This document shows, one piece after another, positions 16,238 to 26,400 of a stretch of 64,000 nucleotides of DNA. A program made the position numbers and the translations under genes. The notes below the pieces were generated by a model that saw only the letters and a list, made by a program, of their open reading frames with translations, was not told the DNA's origin and searched no databases. Numbering within the stretch: the first letter of the stretch is position 1; every line of letters starts with the position of its first letter. The stretch lies in NCBI GenBank assembly GCA_028819195.1, contig JAPPMF010000007.1, forward strand, positions 1 to 64,000. The letters run 5' to 3'. Source of the DNA: Bin55 sp028819195 (GTDB lineage Bacteria; Pseudomonadota; Gammaproteobacteria; Pseudomonadales; Azotimanducaceae).

Positions 16238-16984
16238 TTAATCAGAATCTACAAAACTTGAACAATCTTGAACCAAATCTTTGACAATAAATAGACCGAT
16301 AGTAGCTACTTTTATTTCGATTCCTGGAACTGAGTTTTTGAGCTTTTTTATGGCAACCGAAACCGTAGAACCGGTAGTCAATATGTCATCAACCAATAAA
16401 ACCTTCCATTTTCCCAATTCCAAGTCCTCTACAGATAAAAGTTCTTCAAATTTCTCGCGAAATTTTCTGAGTGTAGGATCGTCTTTTTTCATGCACCGCT
16501 TCGATATAGGCTTTTTTAAACTTAATAATTCCTTGACAGGCACACTGAGTAAGTTTCCTAGTTCTTCCGCTAGTTTTTTCGTTCGATGAGGTTCTCCTTT
16601 GTGTACTTTATCTGGTGAGAGAGGTATGGGTGTGATCAAGTCATAGGCTATCTCCCCCCTCATCCTAAGTTTTTCATAGATCCCTAAAGCGAAGGGGTAA
16701 GCGTAAGCCATTTCTCCATCCTTGAATAGATAAAACTTGCGTGTCAGTTTTAGGACTTCAGGCGGAATTTTCCAGTTGTGGGACTGGCTATGTCGGATCC
16801 AAAAGACTGGAAAAATAGAATCCTTCGGTAACGTATGTGACAGTATTTCTGGTAATCTCCAGTCTTGATCCGATATTCTGATAAACGATTTAAAAGTATC
16901 GCAGGAACCACAAACTTTCTCCCTACACGAAGTTCTTTCACAAAGAACGGTGTATTTTCCGGAGATCAGATCAAAAATTTCCAC
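16238..16984 (-). CDS. ComF-like phosphoribosyltransferase (ShosT-like)
   Basis: A 248-residue protein with an N-terminal cysteine cluster C15-x4-C20-x4-C25-x2-C28, probably a zinc finger as in ComF, and a type I phosphoribosyltransferase domain with the PRPP loop VDDILTTGST (198-207). The LITPIPLSPDK segment (116-126) matches the ComF region. It is the last gene of a minus-strand group with a HAD phosphatase and a DprA-like protein. The pairing of a PRTase toxin with a DprA-like antitoxin is known from ShosTA-type phage-defence loci, so a toxin-like role is inferred; competence-related ComF is the alternative. Confidence 0.78.
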   Translation of the reverse strand: MEIFDLISGKYTVLCERTSCREKVCGSCDTFKSFIRISDQDWRLPEILSHTLPKDSIFPVFWIRHSQSHNWKIPPEVLKLTRKFYLFKDGEMAYAYPFALGIYEKLRMRGEIAYDLITPIPLSPDKVHKGEPHRTKKLAEELGNLLSVPVKELLSLKKPISKRCMKKDDPTLRKFREKFEELLSVEDLELGKWKVLLVDDILTTGSTVSVAIKKLKNSVPGIEIKVATIGLFIVKDLVQDCSSFVDSD

Positions 16985-17091
16985 ACGGAATCGTCTCTAC
17001 TTTAAGAAATTAGATACGAATACAGTCTGTGAGTTTGAGAACTGCAGTCTGTAAGAATCCATCGAATAATCTACCTGATTACTGATGAAGT

Positions 17092-17697
17092 TCAAAGTTC
17101 AAGTAGTTCTTTAAACTCACTAATTACTTGGTGAGTTTTTGGCGGGGCTTGCTTTTCATATCCGTAAGCAGCCCAGATAAATTTCACACCAGCAGAATTA
17201 GCCGCGATCGCATCGACAGAAGAGTCACCAACGAACCAACACCGAGCAGTAGAATTATTGTGTTCCATTCGACGCAGTAGCTCAAGGACACCATTAGGAT
17301 GTGGTTTGGAACGGATACCTCGTCGTGGTGTGATTATTAAATCTTCTTTGAAATACTCGAGAATTTCGGTGGCCCGTAAGTGAACTAGAGCTAGTTTTCC
17401 TGGAAGATTAGATACAACACCTAGCCCGAGCTTTCGTGCACGAAGTTCTTCGAGCGTGGGTTTCACATTGTCGTAGAGTGACACCGTACCAACCTCACAT
17501 CGGTTTGCTCCACTAACTAGGTGTTGATTGGTAATACCAAATGATTTAGCTAATTTGAGGTAGTTGGTCTCGCACAGTAGCCCCTCCGTCACATCCGATA
17601 ACGGATCATCAGCTAGGTATCTAATCGCTTTTATGAACCATGAACGACTATCCCAAATCGTACCATCTAGATCAAAGATGAAACTTGTTTGTTGCAT
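17092..17697 (-). CDS. HAD-superfamily phosphatase
   Basis: A 201-residue haloacid dehalogenase-type hydrolase with all four motifs: FDLDGTIWD (Asp9, Asp11), VVSNLPGK (motif II Ser), SKPHP (motif III Lys) and GDSSVDAIAA (motif IV). The alpha-helical cap of about 60 residues between motifs I and II is typical of phosphoglycolate-phosphatase-like subfamilies. It overlaps the 3' end of the dprA-like gene by 31 bases and is followed 107 bases later by the PRTase gene. A PRTase/HAD pairing could act on phosphoribosylated nucleotides or PRPP-derived products; the substrate is not known. Confidence 0.85.
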   Translation of the reverse strand: MQQTSFIFDLDGTIWDSRSWFIKAIRYLADDPLSDVTEGLLCETNYLKLAKSFGITNQHLVSGANRCEVGTVSLYDNVKPTLEELRARKLGLGVVSNLPGKLALVHLRATEILEYFKEDLIITPRRGIRSKPHPNGVLELLRRMEHNNSTARCWFVGDSSVDAIAANSAGVKFIWAAYGYEKQAPPKTHQVISEFKELLEL

Positions 17698-18779
17698 TTG
17701 ATGTAATGGGAGACTCGTTCGTCAAGGTCGAATGATATTCCACCTCGTTGCGTATTTTCACCGTCACTTTCGATTAAAGCGTTACCTTCGGTTTCCTCGG
17801 TTAAGTCACTTCTGAATGTTCCTACTGGCTTCCTTTGCTCAAGACTGAATCGATATGCGTTCATAGCCCCACCATTAAGCGTCGATTGTGCGACAAATAC
17901 TTCATCTGCTAATGCAACGATTAACTTATTGCGTTTTCGAAGTCGTAAGGTTGACGCTCCTTGTCCGAAACCAAATTCACTTACGAAAACCACATTTGGA
18001 TCTACTAGTAATTTTTCTCGTAATGCACGATTCTCGGGAGGAAACAATCGATCAATGCCACAAGGCATAACACAAATCGTTTTGCCCCCAACGTTTACAA
18101 CTGCTTCATGACCGACCGAGTCTGCACCTAGGGCAAAACCAGATACATGCACGCGCTCAACCTCTGCTAGAGTTTGGGTAAGCATTATTGTTTGACTGAG
18201 ATATGGCTCTCGAATATCTCTAGATCCCACCACCGCCGTGGTATTGGCAGCATGCAGTATTGATGTATCACCTCGAATATACAACACTGGAACAGGGTTA
18301 TGGTCATAGATACGTTTTGGATAGTCTGCATCTCCAATGACAAGGATACTTGCAGAGTGGGACTGAGCAACCTCAACTTGACGGTGAGCGCGATCCATGC
18401 AATTGACGATCGTCGAATTTGGTAACGATTCGATCGCTTGAACGATACGGGTTCCAACAACTCCTGGAAGTGACAATTGACTAGGATTTTCTAATACATC
18501 CCGTGGTACAACTCTTTGTTCAACCATAGTTCGAAACTTAACAGGACCAAATCCGTGCACTTGTTCTAAGGCATAAATCGCACCCAAATGTACGGGGTCC
18601 GGTAACTGAAGTTTGATGCGCCGTCCTTGCCGTACGATTTCCTTTGAGTAGACAGATAAACTGTCTTTTAGCAGTAGTTGGATGGCTTCATGTCGAGAGA
18701 CTGCAGGTTTTCTCGTCCCGCGCCAATGATCTAGTTGTTTCATTGTCGGTTCGTCTAAGAACGCTTTGATACTTTCCAT
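17667..18779 (-). CDS. DprA/Smf-like protein with N-terminal RHH-like segment (ShosA-like)
   Basis: A 370-residue protein. Residues 1-45 resemble a ribbon-helix-helix DNA-binding segment (SIKAFLDEPTMKQL, then SRHEAIQLLLKDSL). Residues 65-120 hold helix-hairpin-helix-like turns (QVHGFGPVKF, LPGVVGTRIVQAI). The DprA Rossmann domain follows (about 145-320), with DYPKRI, PVPVLYIRG, AVVGSRD (182-188) and SGFALGADSVGHEAV (213-227). In place of the competence DprA's C-terminal winged helix there is a short unrelated tail. Canonical DprA loads RecA on incoming DNA. With an RHH-like N-terminus and a PRTase partner, this one better fits the DprA-like antitoxin/regulator of ShosTA-type loci. It leads the HAD-PRTase operon, and the RHH-like segment suggests autoregulation. 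Confidence 0.8.
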   Translation of the reverse strand: MESIKAFLDEPTMKQLDHWRGTRKPAVSRHEAIQLLLKDSLSVYSKEIVRQGRRIKLQLPDPVHLGAIYALEQVHGFGPVKFRTMVEQRVVPRDVLENPSQLSLPGVVGTRIVQAIESLPNSTIVNCMDRAHRQVEVAQSHSASILVIGDADYPKRIYDHNPVPVLYIRGDTSILHAANTTAVVGSRDIREPYLSQTIMLTQTLAEVERVHVSGFALGADSVGHEAVVNVGGKTICVMPCGIDRLFPPENRALREKLLVDPNVVFVSEFGFGQGASTLRLRKRNKLIVALADEVFVAQSTLNGGAMNAYRFSLEQRKPVGTFRSDLTEETEGNALIESDGENTQRGGISFDLDERVSHYIKCNKQVSSLI

Positions 18780-18939
18780 ACGTTTCAGTCGTACTATCGT
18801 AGTTAAATTGGTCTCCCTTTTAGATTTTACGAAGTATCTTTGCTGGTAGTGGTGGCAAGCCTAGCTTCATGATTGGATAATTCTGTTGATGGTGTACGTA
18901 ACAAATTCTCTAATCGGTTGTTGTCATTTTTGGTATGGG

Positions 18940-19884
18940 TTACTCGTGAAGTCCGGCTACATTTTCTCTGGGAACCCAACCACCTCCTTGTTGAATGATT
19001 TCAACTGTCCACGCAATGAGTAGACATAAGCCATTATTTTCAACACCCCACCGTCGACGTTCGTCGCCGGCGTATGCACCGTAGGTTGCTTGAAGATATT
19101 TAACGTAATATTCTTCAAATGTCTGCTCATCAGCTTCAGCTTTCAAGAATATCTTTAGGTTCAACGAATCGCCGACACGTCGAGCTTCTTCATCGATAAA
19201 CCTTAATATCGTACCATTTTCGATGTGATTATGAACATCCTCAATTGTGATGTCATTACATATACCACGGTCTAACAATTTGTTGTATTGCAGGATTAGA
19301 AATGTTAGTAGCACTAAATCGACAGCGGGTGTGTCTGTCATTGCTTTGATTTGATAAATGAGTGAACGGGTCGCCGCGACAAATTCCTCGGCGGTAGTCT
19401 TCGAAATATTGTCAATGGACTGATGGACAAGTTGGTTTCGCAAAAAGCGTAGGTCTCGCAAGGCTTCTGCTGAATTAGGAGTCAGTGCACTGGAATATTC
19501 GAAAAATGCCAGTGCTTCAGATGGAGCAACCTGATCTTTACCTTGTTTTCTCGATAACTCGTGATATTTCAACACGGCTGTCCGTTGAAGTTGGTACCAA
19601 GCAGTCAGAATCGCCTCTCGGGGATTCGTTGCCACCGTTTGTTTGAGAGTTTGCTTGTACTCCTCGTCGATTGCTTGATCTTTTACACCATTGCGTTCTG
19701 CTTTCGCTCTGATAGTTTTCGAATCCCGTTCTACCTGTACTCCATAAGCATTGACTTTTGTTACGTGTTGCAAGAATTCGTCGAGATTGTTTCGAAACTT
19801 GCAACACAATAATAGAATAAGAACTGGCCAAGCCAAAGAAGAAGCTAGTGAAGCGAACAAGGACATCCAATTGTTAATCATCAT
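18940..19884 (-). CDS. Membrane-anchored protein with HEPN-like Rx4H motif
   Basis: A 314-residue protein with one N-terminal transmembrane helix (about residues 8-28) and a cytoplasmic helical region. At 149-154 the sequence RNQLVH matches the R-x4-6-H motif of HEPN ribonucleases, in the context RFLRNQLVHQ preceded by a four-helix-like stretch, as in DUF4145-type proteins. A C-terminal domain (about 200-314) is unassigned. It lies 160 bases upstream of the DprA-like gene on the same strand and may belong to the same defence cluster. HEPN RNases at the membrane occur in several abortive-infection systems. A purely structural membrane protein is the alternative. Confidence 0.55.
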   Translation of the reverse strand: MMINNWMSLFASLASSLAWPVLILLLCCKFRNNLDEFLQHVTKVNAYGVQVERDSKTIRAKAERNGVKDQAIDEEYKQTLKQTVATNPREAILTAWYQLQRTAVLKYHELSRKQGKDQVAPSEALAFFEYSSALTPNSAEALRDLRFLRNQLVHQSIDNISKTTAEEFVAATRSLIYQIKAMTDTPAVDLVLLTFLILQYNKLLDRGICNDITIEDVHNHIENGTILRFIDEEARRVGDSLNLKIFLKAEADEQTFEEYYVKYLQATYGAYAGDERRRWGVENNGLCLLIAWTVEIIQQGGGWVPRENVAGLHE

Positions 19885-20419
19885 TCTGGTACCATAAAAC
19901 TTGAGTGGTTTCTTGTTATATACATTATATTCTTCTTGTTATATGGTTAGTTTCACATTCTAACATTTCTCTCAATTTTTCTTTCACATCAATCAGGTTC
20001 TATTCAATCAACCTAACTGGGCACATGAAGAGAACAACGTTTGGCACGGATCTATGTTTGCTTAGACAGATAATGGCACATATCTATTCGCTGGTAAACA
20101 CACAGAAAACGCCGAGAGCAAAAACACAAATTTCGCAATTCCTTCATTTTCGCTAAAATTATTTTGAAAGATTTTGAAATATTTACATCAAAAAGCATTG
20201 CTTTTTTGGGCAATTTGTTATATACTTAATACACGTACCACCACTGAGGTGTACTGTAGAGAATAAAATTAGATAGAAAAACAGACTCGAAGATCACGCT
20301 AAATTGTCTTTTCTGTGGTCGAGTATGTAAAATACTTAACCGGTAAAACAATTTGTTTTACTATGAACTTCTCGTCTAACTAGATAAGAAGTTCCTTCAA
20401 TTCCTTCCAGGAGGTAGGA
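19885..20419. other. Divergent intergenic region upstream of the giant surface protein
   Basis: This AT-rich 535-base region separates the HEPN-like gene (leftward) from the cadherin-like protein (rightward). It contains a perfect inverted repeat (20343-20361) and, near its right end, a strong Shine-Dalgarno AGGAGG (20409-20414). An AAAAG-CTTTT hairpin-like element near 20190-20206 may be a weak terminator. No promoter could be assigned confidently. Confidence 0.4.
20343..20361 (+). promoter_or_regulatory. Inverted repeat in the leader of the surface-protein gene
   Basis: GTAAAACA and TGTTTTAC are perfect 8-base arms around ATT, about 60 bases before the GTG start. It could be a repressor operator or an mRNA hairpin; it has no following T-run that would make it a terminator. 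Confidence 0.4.
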
Positions 20420-23400
20420 GTGACTTCTAGAGGACAGGGACGTAGCGGGGAAGTCGCTACAAGTCCGATTAACAAACCATTGTGTCGTCAACCCATGGAT
20501 AAGACGACCGGATCGGTAAATAGGAGAATTTCCATGAATATCAACTCTGATACGGGTCGAGGCCGTACTGTCTCTACCGTACTTTCAAAAATCTTGCTAC
20601 TCTTGTTAGCGACTTGCTTTGCATTCAGTGCAAGTTTAGTTTTCGCCCAAACACCGACCCCGTGCGGCTTCGACATTGACGACGACGACGATATTGATGA
20701 CGACGATGTTCTTAGTCGTATCGAGGTCGAATTCTTTGTAAGCGGAGCTTCTTCGGAAAATTTACCCGCGTTTCTCTCGGGTGCAGGTACGGAATGTGAG
20801 GACGACACGGTCCGATTGCGTCTCTATTTAGGAGAAGACACAGACAGTGCCACAACCGTTCCATTCGATGACGACAACGACCGTTACAACCTTGGTGCTG
20901 AGAACACCACCACCGACACTGATCGTGAAAGTTCTATCACTTTGGCTGGCCAAGATGGGAATGGTCGTATCACGTTAGATAACCCGGTTCTTAATCTTGA
21001 TACCAGCGCCGAAGCTTGGGGAGCTGCACCAATCGTGTACACACTACGCGCGTTTAAGGTGTTCGAATTCGACCCAGCTGAACAAATCGGCGATGGATTG
21101 GAGTTTTCAGTAGTGTTGTACGGTACGGCACTTAACGCCCCCGACGCTAACACTATTTCGGCAGCAGCCGAATCCCCTTCCAACATCTACGTTGAATGGA
21201 CGGGAGACGGAACAAACGGCGAAGCAACCTTTTATGAAGTTGCCTGGCGTGAATCGGGAACGGATGAATTCACGCTTTCAGGGCACATCAAAGAAATTCC
21301 TGATGTTACCACCGGCACTCCAGAAGTTCAGCATTACACGATTAGCGATCTGGTACCCGTCGCCGCAACTGGCGTAGGTAAAAACTACGATATCAAAGTT
21401 CGTGCCATACTTCGAGGATCGAACTACGACGCGACGACTAATCCCTGGGATGTCAGACGTAGTCCGTACACCGAGCTTGCCACTGCCGTCACCACTAAAA
21501 GTCTCGGGGATGACATGGACGACGACGACAATTGCCCGGTCGTACCGATAAGAGTCAGTGAAGGACATACCCAAGACTATGGACTCGCGTGCTGGATTAC
21601 TCCTTCGAGTGAACGCGACACAGCAACGACCTACACGGTAAGGACTACATCTGGCAACACCAACGTATTTACGGTACAGCACATAACTGACAACGATGGC
21701 GATCTCTCAGACGACCTCATTCGGATTACAGGAGTCGCCGAAGGAACATCAGTTTCCCTCAATATAGAAGTTACTGCAACTCTGGGTACAGGTACAGACG
21801 CCGTCGTAAATGTATTGAAGGCTTCAGGAATTAAGGTAGACGTTACCGAAAACGCCGCCCCAATGTTCACGATCACATCGGCTACCGTGGATTGGAACGT
21901 GGAAACCGTTGGTACAGATTTTGAAATCAACGTTGTGTCACAATTTGTTAACCAAGATATCGACGACGATATCGAAGAGTATTCAATGACTGGTGGAAGT
22001 TACGGTAGTCGAGAATATTTGGAAATCAATGAAGATACTGGAAAAATTACCGTTCCTAGTGCTGTGACTGCTTCGCAACTCGAATCACTACCCGATAACC
22101 ATCAATTTGAACTGGTAGTCACGGCGACCGACCAGAACGACCAAAGCGACAACATGACCATTTACGTCGACATAGTCGATGGTAGAGAAGGTGGTGTCTC
22201 TCGAAAGGCAGAATCAGACGATGAAGTTTGGTTGCGTCCGATCGCTTCGGATAATGGTGGTGGTACACAATCGACTGACGTCACAAAGAGTTTTGAAATC
22301 GATACCGGACATATGTGCTTCTCAATCGTCGATGAGGGTTTCACCGTTGACGGATCGGATGCTAACGATACGGTCGAGTTAAGTAACGACAATGAAGTAA
22401 CTGTCGATCAAGTGGCTACTTTCCGTCTGTCGGGTGCAGCGTCGTGTAAACGCGGGCGTCTTTCCGTTACGATGGAATTACCTTCAACTGATCCTGCAAG
22501 CGACCAGTTTGAACTTTTAGGACATTACGGAACGATCCAGTTATGGTTTGAAGTCGATGCACAACGTGGTAACGATAGCAGTACAAAAACCGGCGATCCG
22601 GTCAAGATTCGTGTTGACTTTATCTACGGGCAGAATTCCGAACCGCGGATTCGTAGCACAGCGAAAGTCACGGGACGAAACGTTTATGTAACGTCTGGTT
22701 CACACACTATTGACGAAGGGGAAGATATTAAACTGACTTTCACCGCCGACGATGGTGGTCCCACTGGCGACCGACTGTGTTGGAGTCAAATGGGTAACTG
22801 TAAACCCTGTCAAGGTCCAGAAGACACGGAGGTCTACAGATCCAACAAGGGCGTCATAGTCGAAAGACGTGCAAGTCACGACGTCTCAAACAATGGTGTA
22901 TCACACTCGTACGAACTCCTAGTTCGCGGTGAAGATGCCGACTATTATGGTCCAGGTATTCCTCGCGTCAATACCGACTTCGAGACGAATCCAGGTGGCT
23001 ACGAAATCGAGCTCTGTGCGACCGATTTAGCCGGTGAGACTCACGAAATCAAGTTTACCGTTCGTATCGAAAACGTCGACGAAGCACCCACGTTCAAGAA
23101 AATTGATAATCTATATTTCTTAGTTGGCGATTATCCAACTGAGATCGATTTGGATGACTATGTAATCGATGGCGATGGGAATTCTGATATCGATGATTTC
23201 ACCGCAGACATCATTGGGTCGAGCGATGTCATTACGGTGAGTGAGTCGAACGGCATTGTTACCGTAACTCCAACCGAAGACGACATCGACGGTCCAGAAA
23301 CAGTAACCGTTGAAGTTTCCGCGACTGATTTATCCGGCCAAACTGCGTATGCGGAATTCGATGTAACGGTTAAACAGACCAACCGTTCCCCCCGTTGGGT

Positions 23401-26400
23401 AGGCGGTCTGTCTGGCTTGTCGTTTGAAATCGAAGAGAATTCACCGGTCAATACAAATGTAGGTACACCTGTTGAAGCCACTGATTCCGACGCAGACGAC
23501 ACCATTTCATACGAACTATCGGGTTCAAGTTACTTTAAGGTTGTCGAAACTGACGACGGTGCGCAGATTAAAGTAGCCAAGAAAGGTCTCGATTATGAAG
23601 GCGATCAAAATTCCTTTAGTCTTGTGTTAACGGCTTCAGACAACTATGGTGGCGTTGCGGCGCTCTCAGTCGAAGTTGATTTGATCGATGTGAACGAACC
23701 GCCGATGCGAACCCCAGACGAAATTGAAGATCAAACGGTCTTAGTCGGCGTTACCGCTTGTGTAGTCAAAGCTAGCGAACATTTCACCGATCCAGACTCC
23801 GATTCGGTCAATACAAGTTTAGTGTTCGAAGCTACTTCAACCCGACCGGGTGAAGTAGGTGTTGAGGTTCAGAATAACGAAGATATCTGCATTATTGGTA
23901 ATTCGGTTAGTTCAAGCAATGCACGGATTACGATCACCGCGACCGATCACGACGATAACACCGTTCTCAAGCGATTCCTCGCTAAGACTTCACAGAACCA
24001 TGCTCCAACGATAGTTGGCGATGGAATTCCAGACATGGAAATTCAAGAAGATGGTCGTAGTGATGACATTAATCTACTCATCTACTTTGACGACGGCGAT
24101 GCCGGCTACGAAGAGGAGTTAGTGTTCGGACATCGAGTTAAAGATTCCTCGATCGTCACCGCAATTATCGTTGACGATCACTTCTTGAGAATTTACGGGG
24201 ATGCTGATGGCGAAACCGAAATCACGGTTAACGCTACCGATCAAAATAATCAAACTGTGTCGTCGAGCTTTACAGTCGAAGTTATTCGCAACGATCCGCC
24301 GATAGCACATGCTGATTCGATTGCTGATGTCGATACTCGCGTAGGATTAACTGTCGATCCCATTGATGCTTCAGGCGCGTTCACGGACGAAGGTGATACC
24401 TTCACACTCGCGGTAAGTACGGATGATCCCGAAGTTGCTACCGCTGGTATCAAGTACGACGAAGATGACATTCCTTGGATCTTAGTCTACATCCACTCCG
24501 AAGGAGTAACCAAAGCCACACTTAAAGCTACGGATACTGCAGACAACACAGCGATGGTTTCCTTTACGATCGATGTTGGTGCACGCAATGACCCACCGAA
24601 ATTGGTCAATGAGATCGAAGATGTGACTTTGGAAGTCGATGATAAAACTGACATCGAATTGGATGATGTGTTTGAAGACGAAGGCACCTTGACTTATGAA
24701 ATCGACAATGAAGATGAAGACGTTGCCGATGTGATCTATCGAGAAAGTAAAAACGTCCTGCGTATCTTTGCCAACGGATTAGGTACAACTGATGTGAAGA
24801 TCACGGCGATTGACAATGTTGATCAGACAGCCTCCGATGAGTTCGTAGTAACCGTAACGGAAGCGGCGGCAACAAACCAAGCCCCGACGACGGTTACCAC
24901 TCTATCTGATTTCACGTTGTATACAGATGCGACTGGTAGTGTTTCCATTGACGGTTTATTTGAAGATCCGGATGGGGATGAGTTAACTTATGAGATTGAG
25001 AATTCGGATAGCAAGATTGTTACCGCTACACTCGATGAATTGATTATCAATCTCACACCCGGAAGTGTTGGGACTGCGAAGATCACCGTGATTGCTAAAG
25101 ATCCGATGAATTACGGAGCAATTACCCATTTCATGGTAATGGTAGAAGCCCCACCGAATGCAGCACCGATCGTGTTAGCAAATATCGAAGATCAACTAGT
25201 TACAGTTGGTACCCCGATCGACTTATCGATTGAAGGTGTGTTCGAAGATCCAGATGGCGACGATCTTACGTATGCTGTCAGTTCTTCGGATCCGACCGTG
25301 GCAATTGCAGATTTGGATTCAATGACGATCATGATCACGGGTAAAGCACCGGGTACTACAGTGGTTCGTTTAGATGCTACCGATCCTAAGGGATTAGTAA
25401 CTTCCGAAGAATTCGTTATCACGGTAGATACGGTACCGGTGGTTGTCGCACAAATCGATGATGTGACGATGCAAATCGGTGGTGAGATCTTTGAGCTGAA
25501 TGTCGCCCAATACTTCAACGACGAAGATGGGGATACATTAACGTATACATTCGCCTCTGAAGGTAAAGCTGCAACTATGAAATTTATGCAAGCTGATTTA
25601 TCGCTCACCCCTTCCATTGTTGGTTCAACTGAGATTACGGTGAAAGCGACGGATCCGCGTGGAAGATCGGCGCAACAGACGTTCTCCGCGATGGTCAGCG
25701 ATAGTGAAATTCGTAAGCAGACTGAAACTACTTTGGCAATGGTTGGTCGACACATGATTTCAAGTTCGGCGAATGCAATTGGTGCGCGCGTTGAAGGTAC
25801 CCGCGAAAACTTCGGTTTTGAGAGAATCGTGGAAGCGATTGATCGAAACGAGCGTAAAGCACAAGAGCGAGAACCAGTTAAGGAACGACAGGTCGAACAA
25901 ACTGACAGGGTTGCGACGAATCCATCGCAAACTCCAGAGACAAAACCGGAACCAAGTGTTCCTCCAGCCGAACCTAAAGTTGAACCAGTTGCGAATCAAC
26001 AAACCTCAAAGGGTGGAATTTCGTGGGGTGTCATCTCCAGTCGTAGTGCCAAACTCGATGTCAAAGATTTCGTACCACGAAACTTCTCGCAATCGCTTGA
26101 AGGCGACGGAATGCTTTCTGATATTTCGGTTTGGGGTACAACCGACGAACAGACCTCAAGTTCAGCGGATACAAAGACTACGTCGAAGTCGGCTCACTTA
26201 GGAACTGACGTTGCGATCAATGATCAATTGACGGTAGGTATCTCGGTCAGTAAGCACGAATCCGAAAGTGAGTATTCGTGGGGAACCGCGAATCGACAAC
26301 TAGTCACTGATACCACTTCTGTCTTACCATACGCAAGTTATCGTATCAATTCAAGAACGCTAGTTTGGGGTGTTATAGGTCGAGGCTCTGGCGATGCAAT

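Noticed and set aside
17667..18779. Housekeeping competence DprA
   Set aside because: N-terminal RHH-like segment, missing C-terminal winged helix and PRTase/HAD partners point to a defence-type locus; the housekeeping reading remains possible but less likely.
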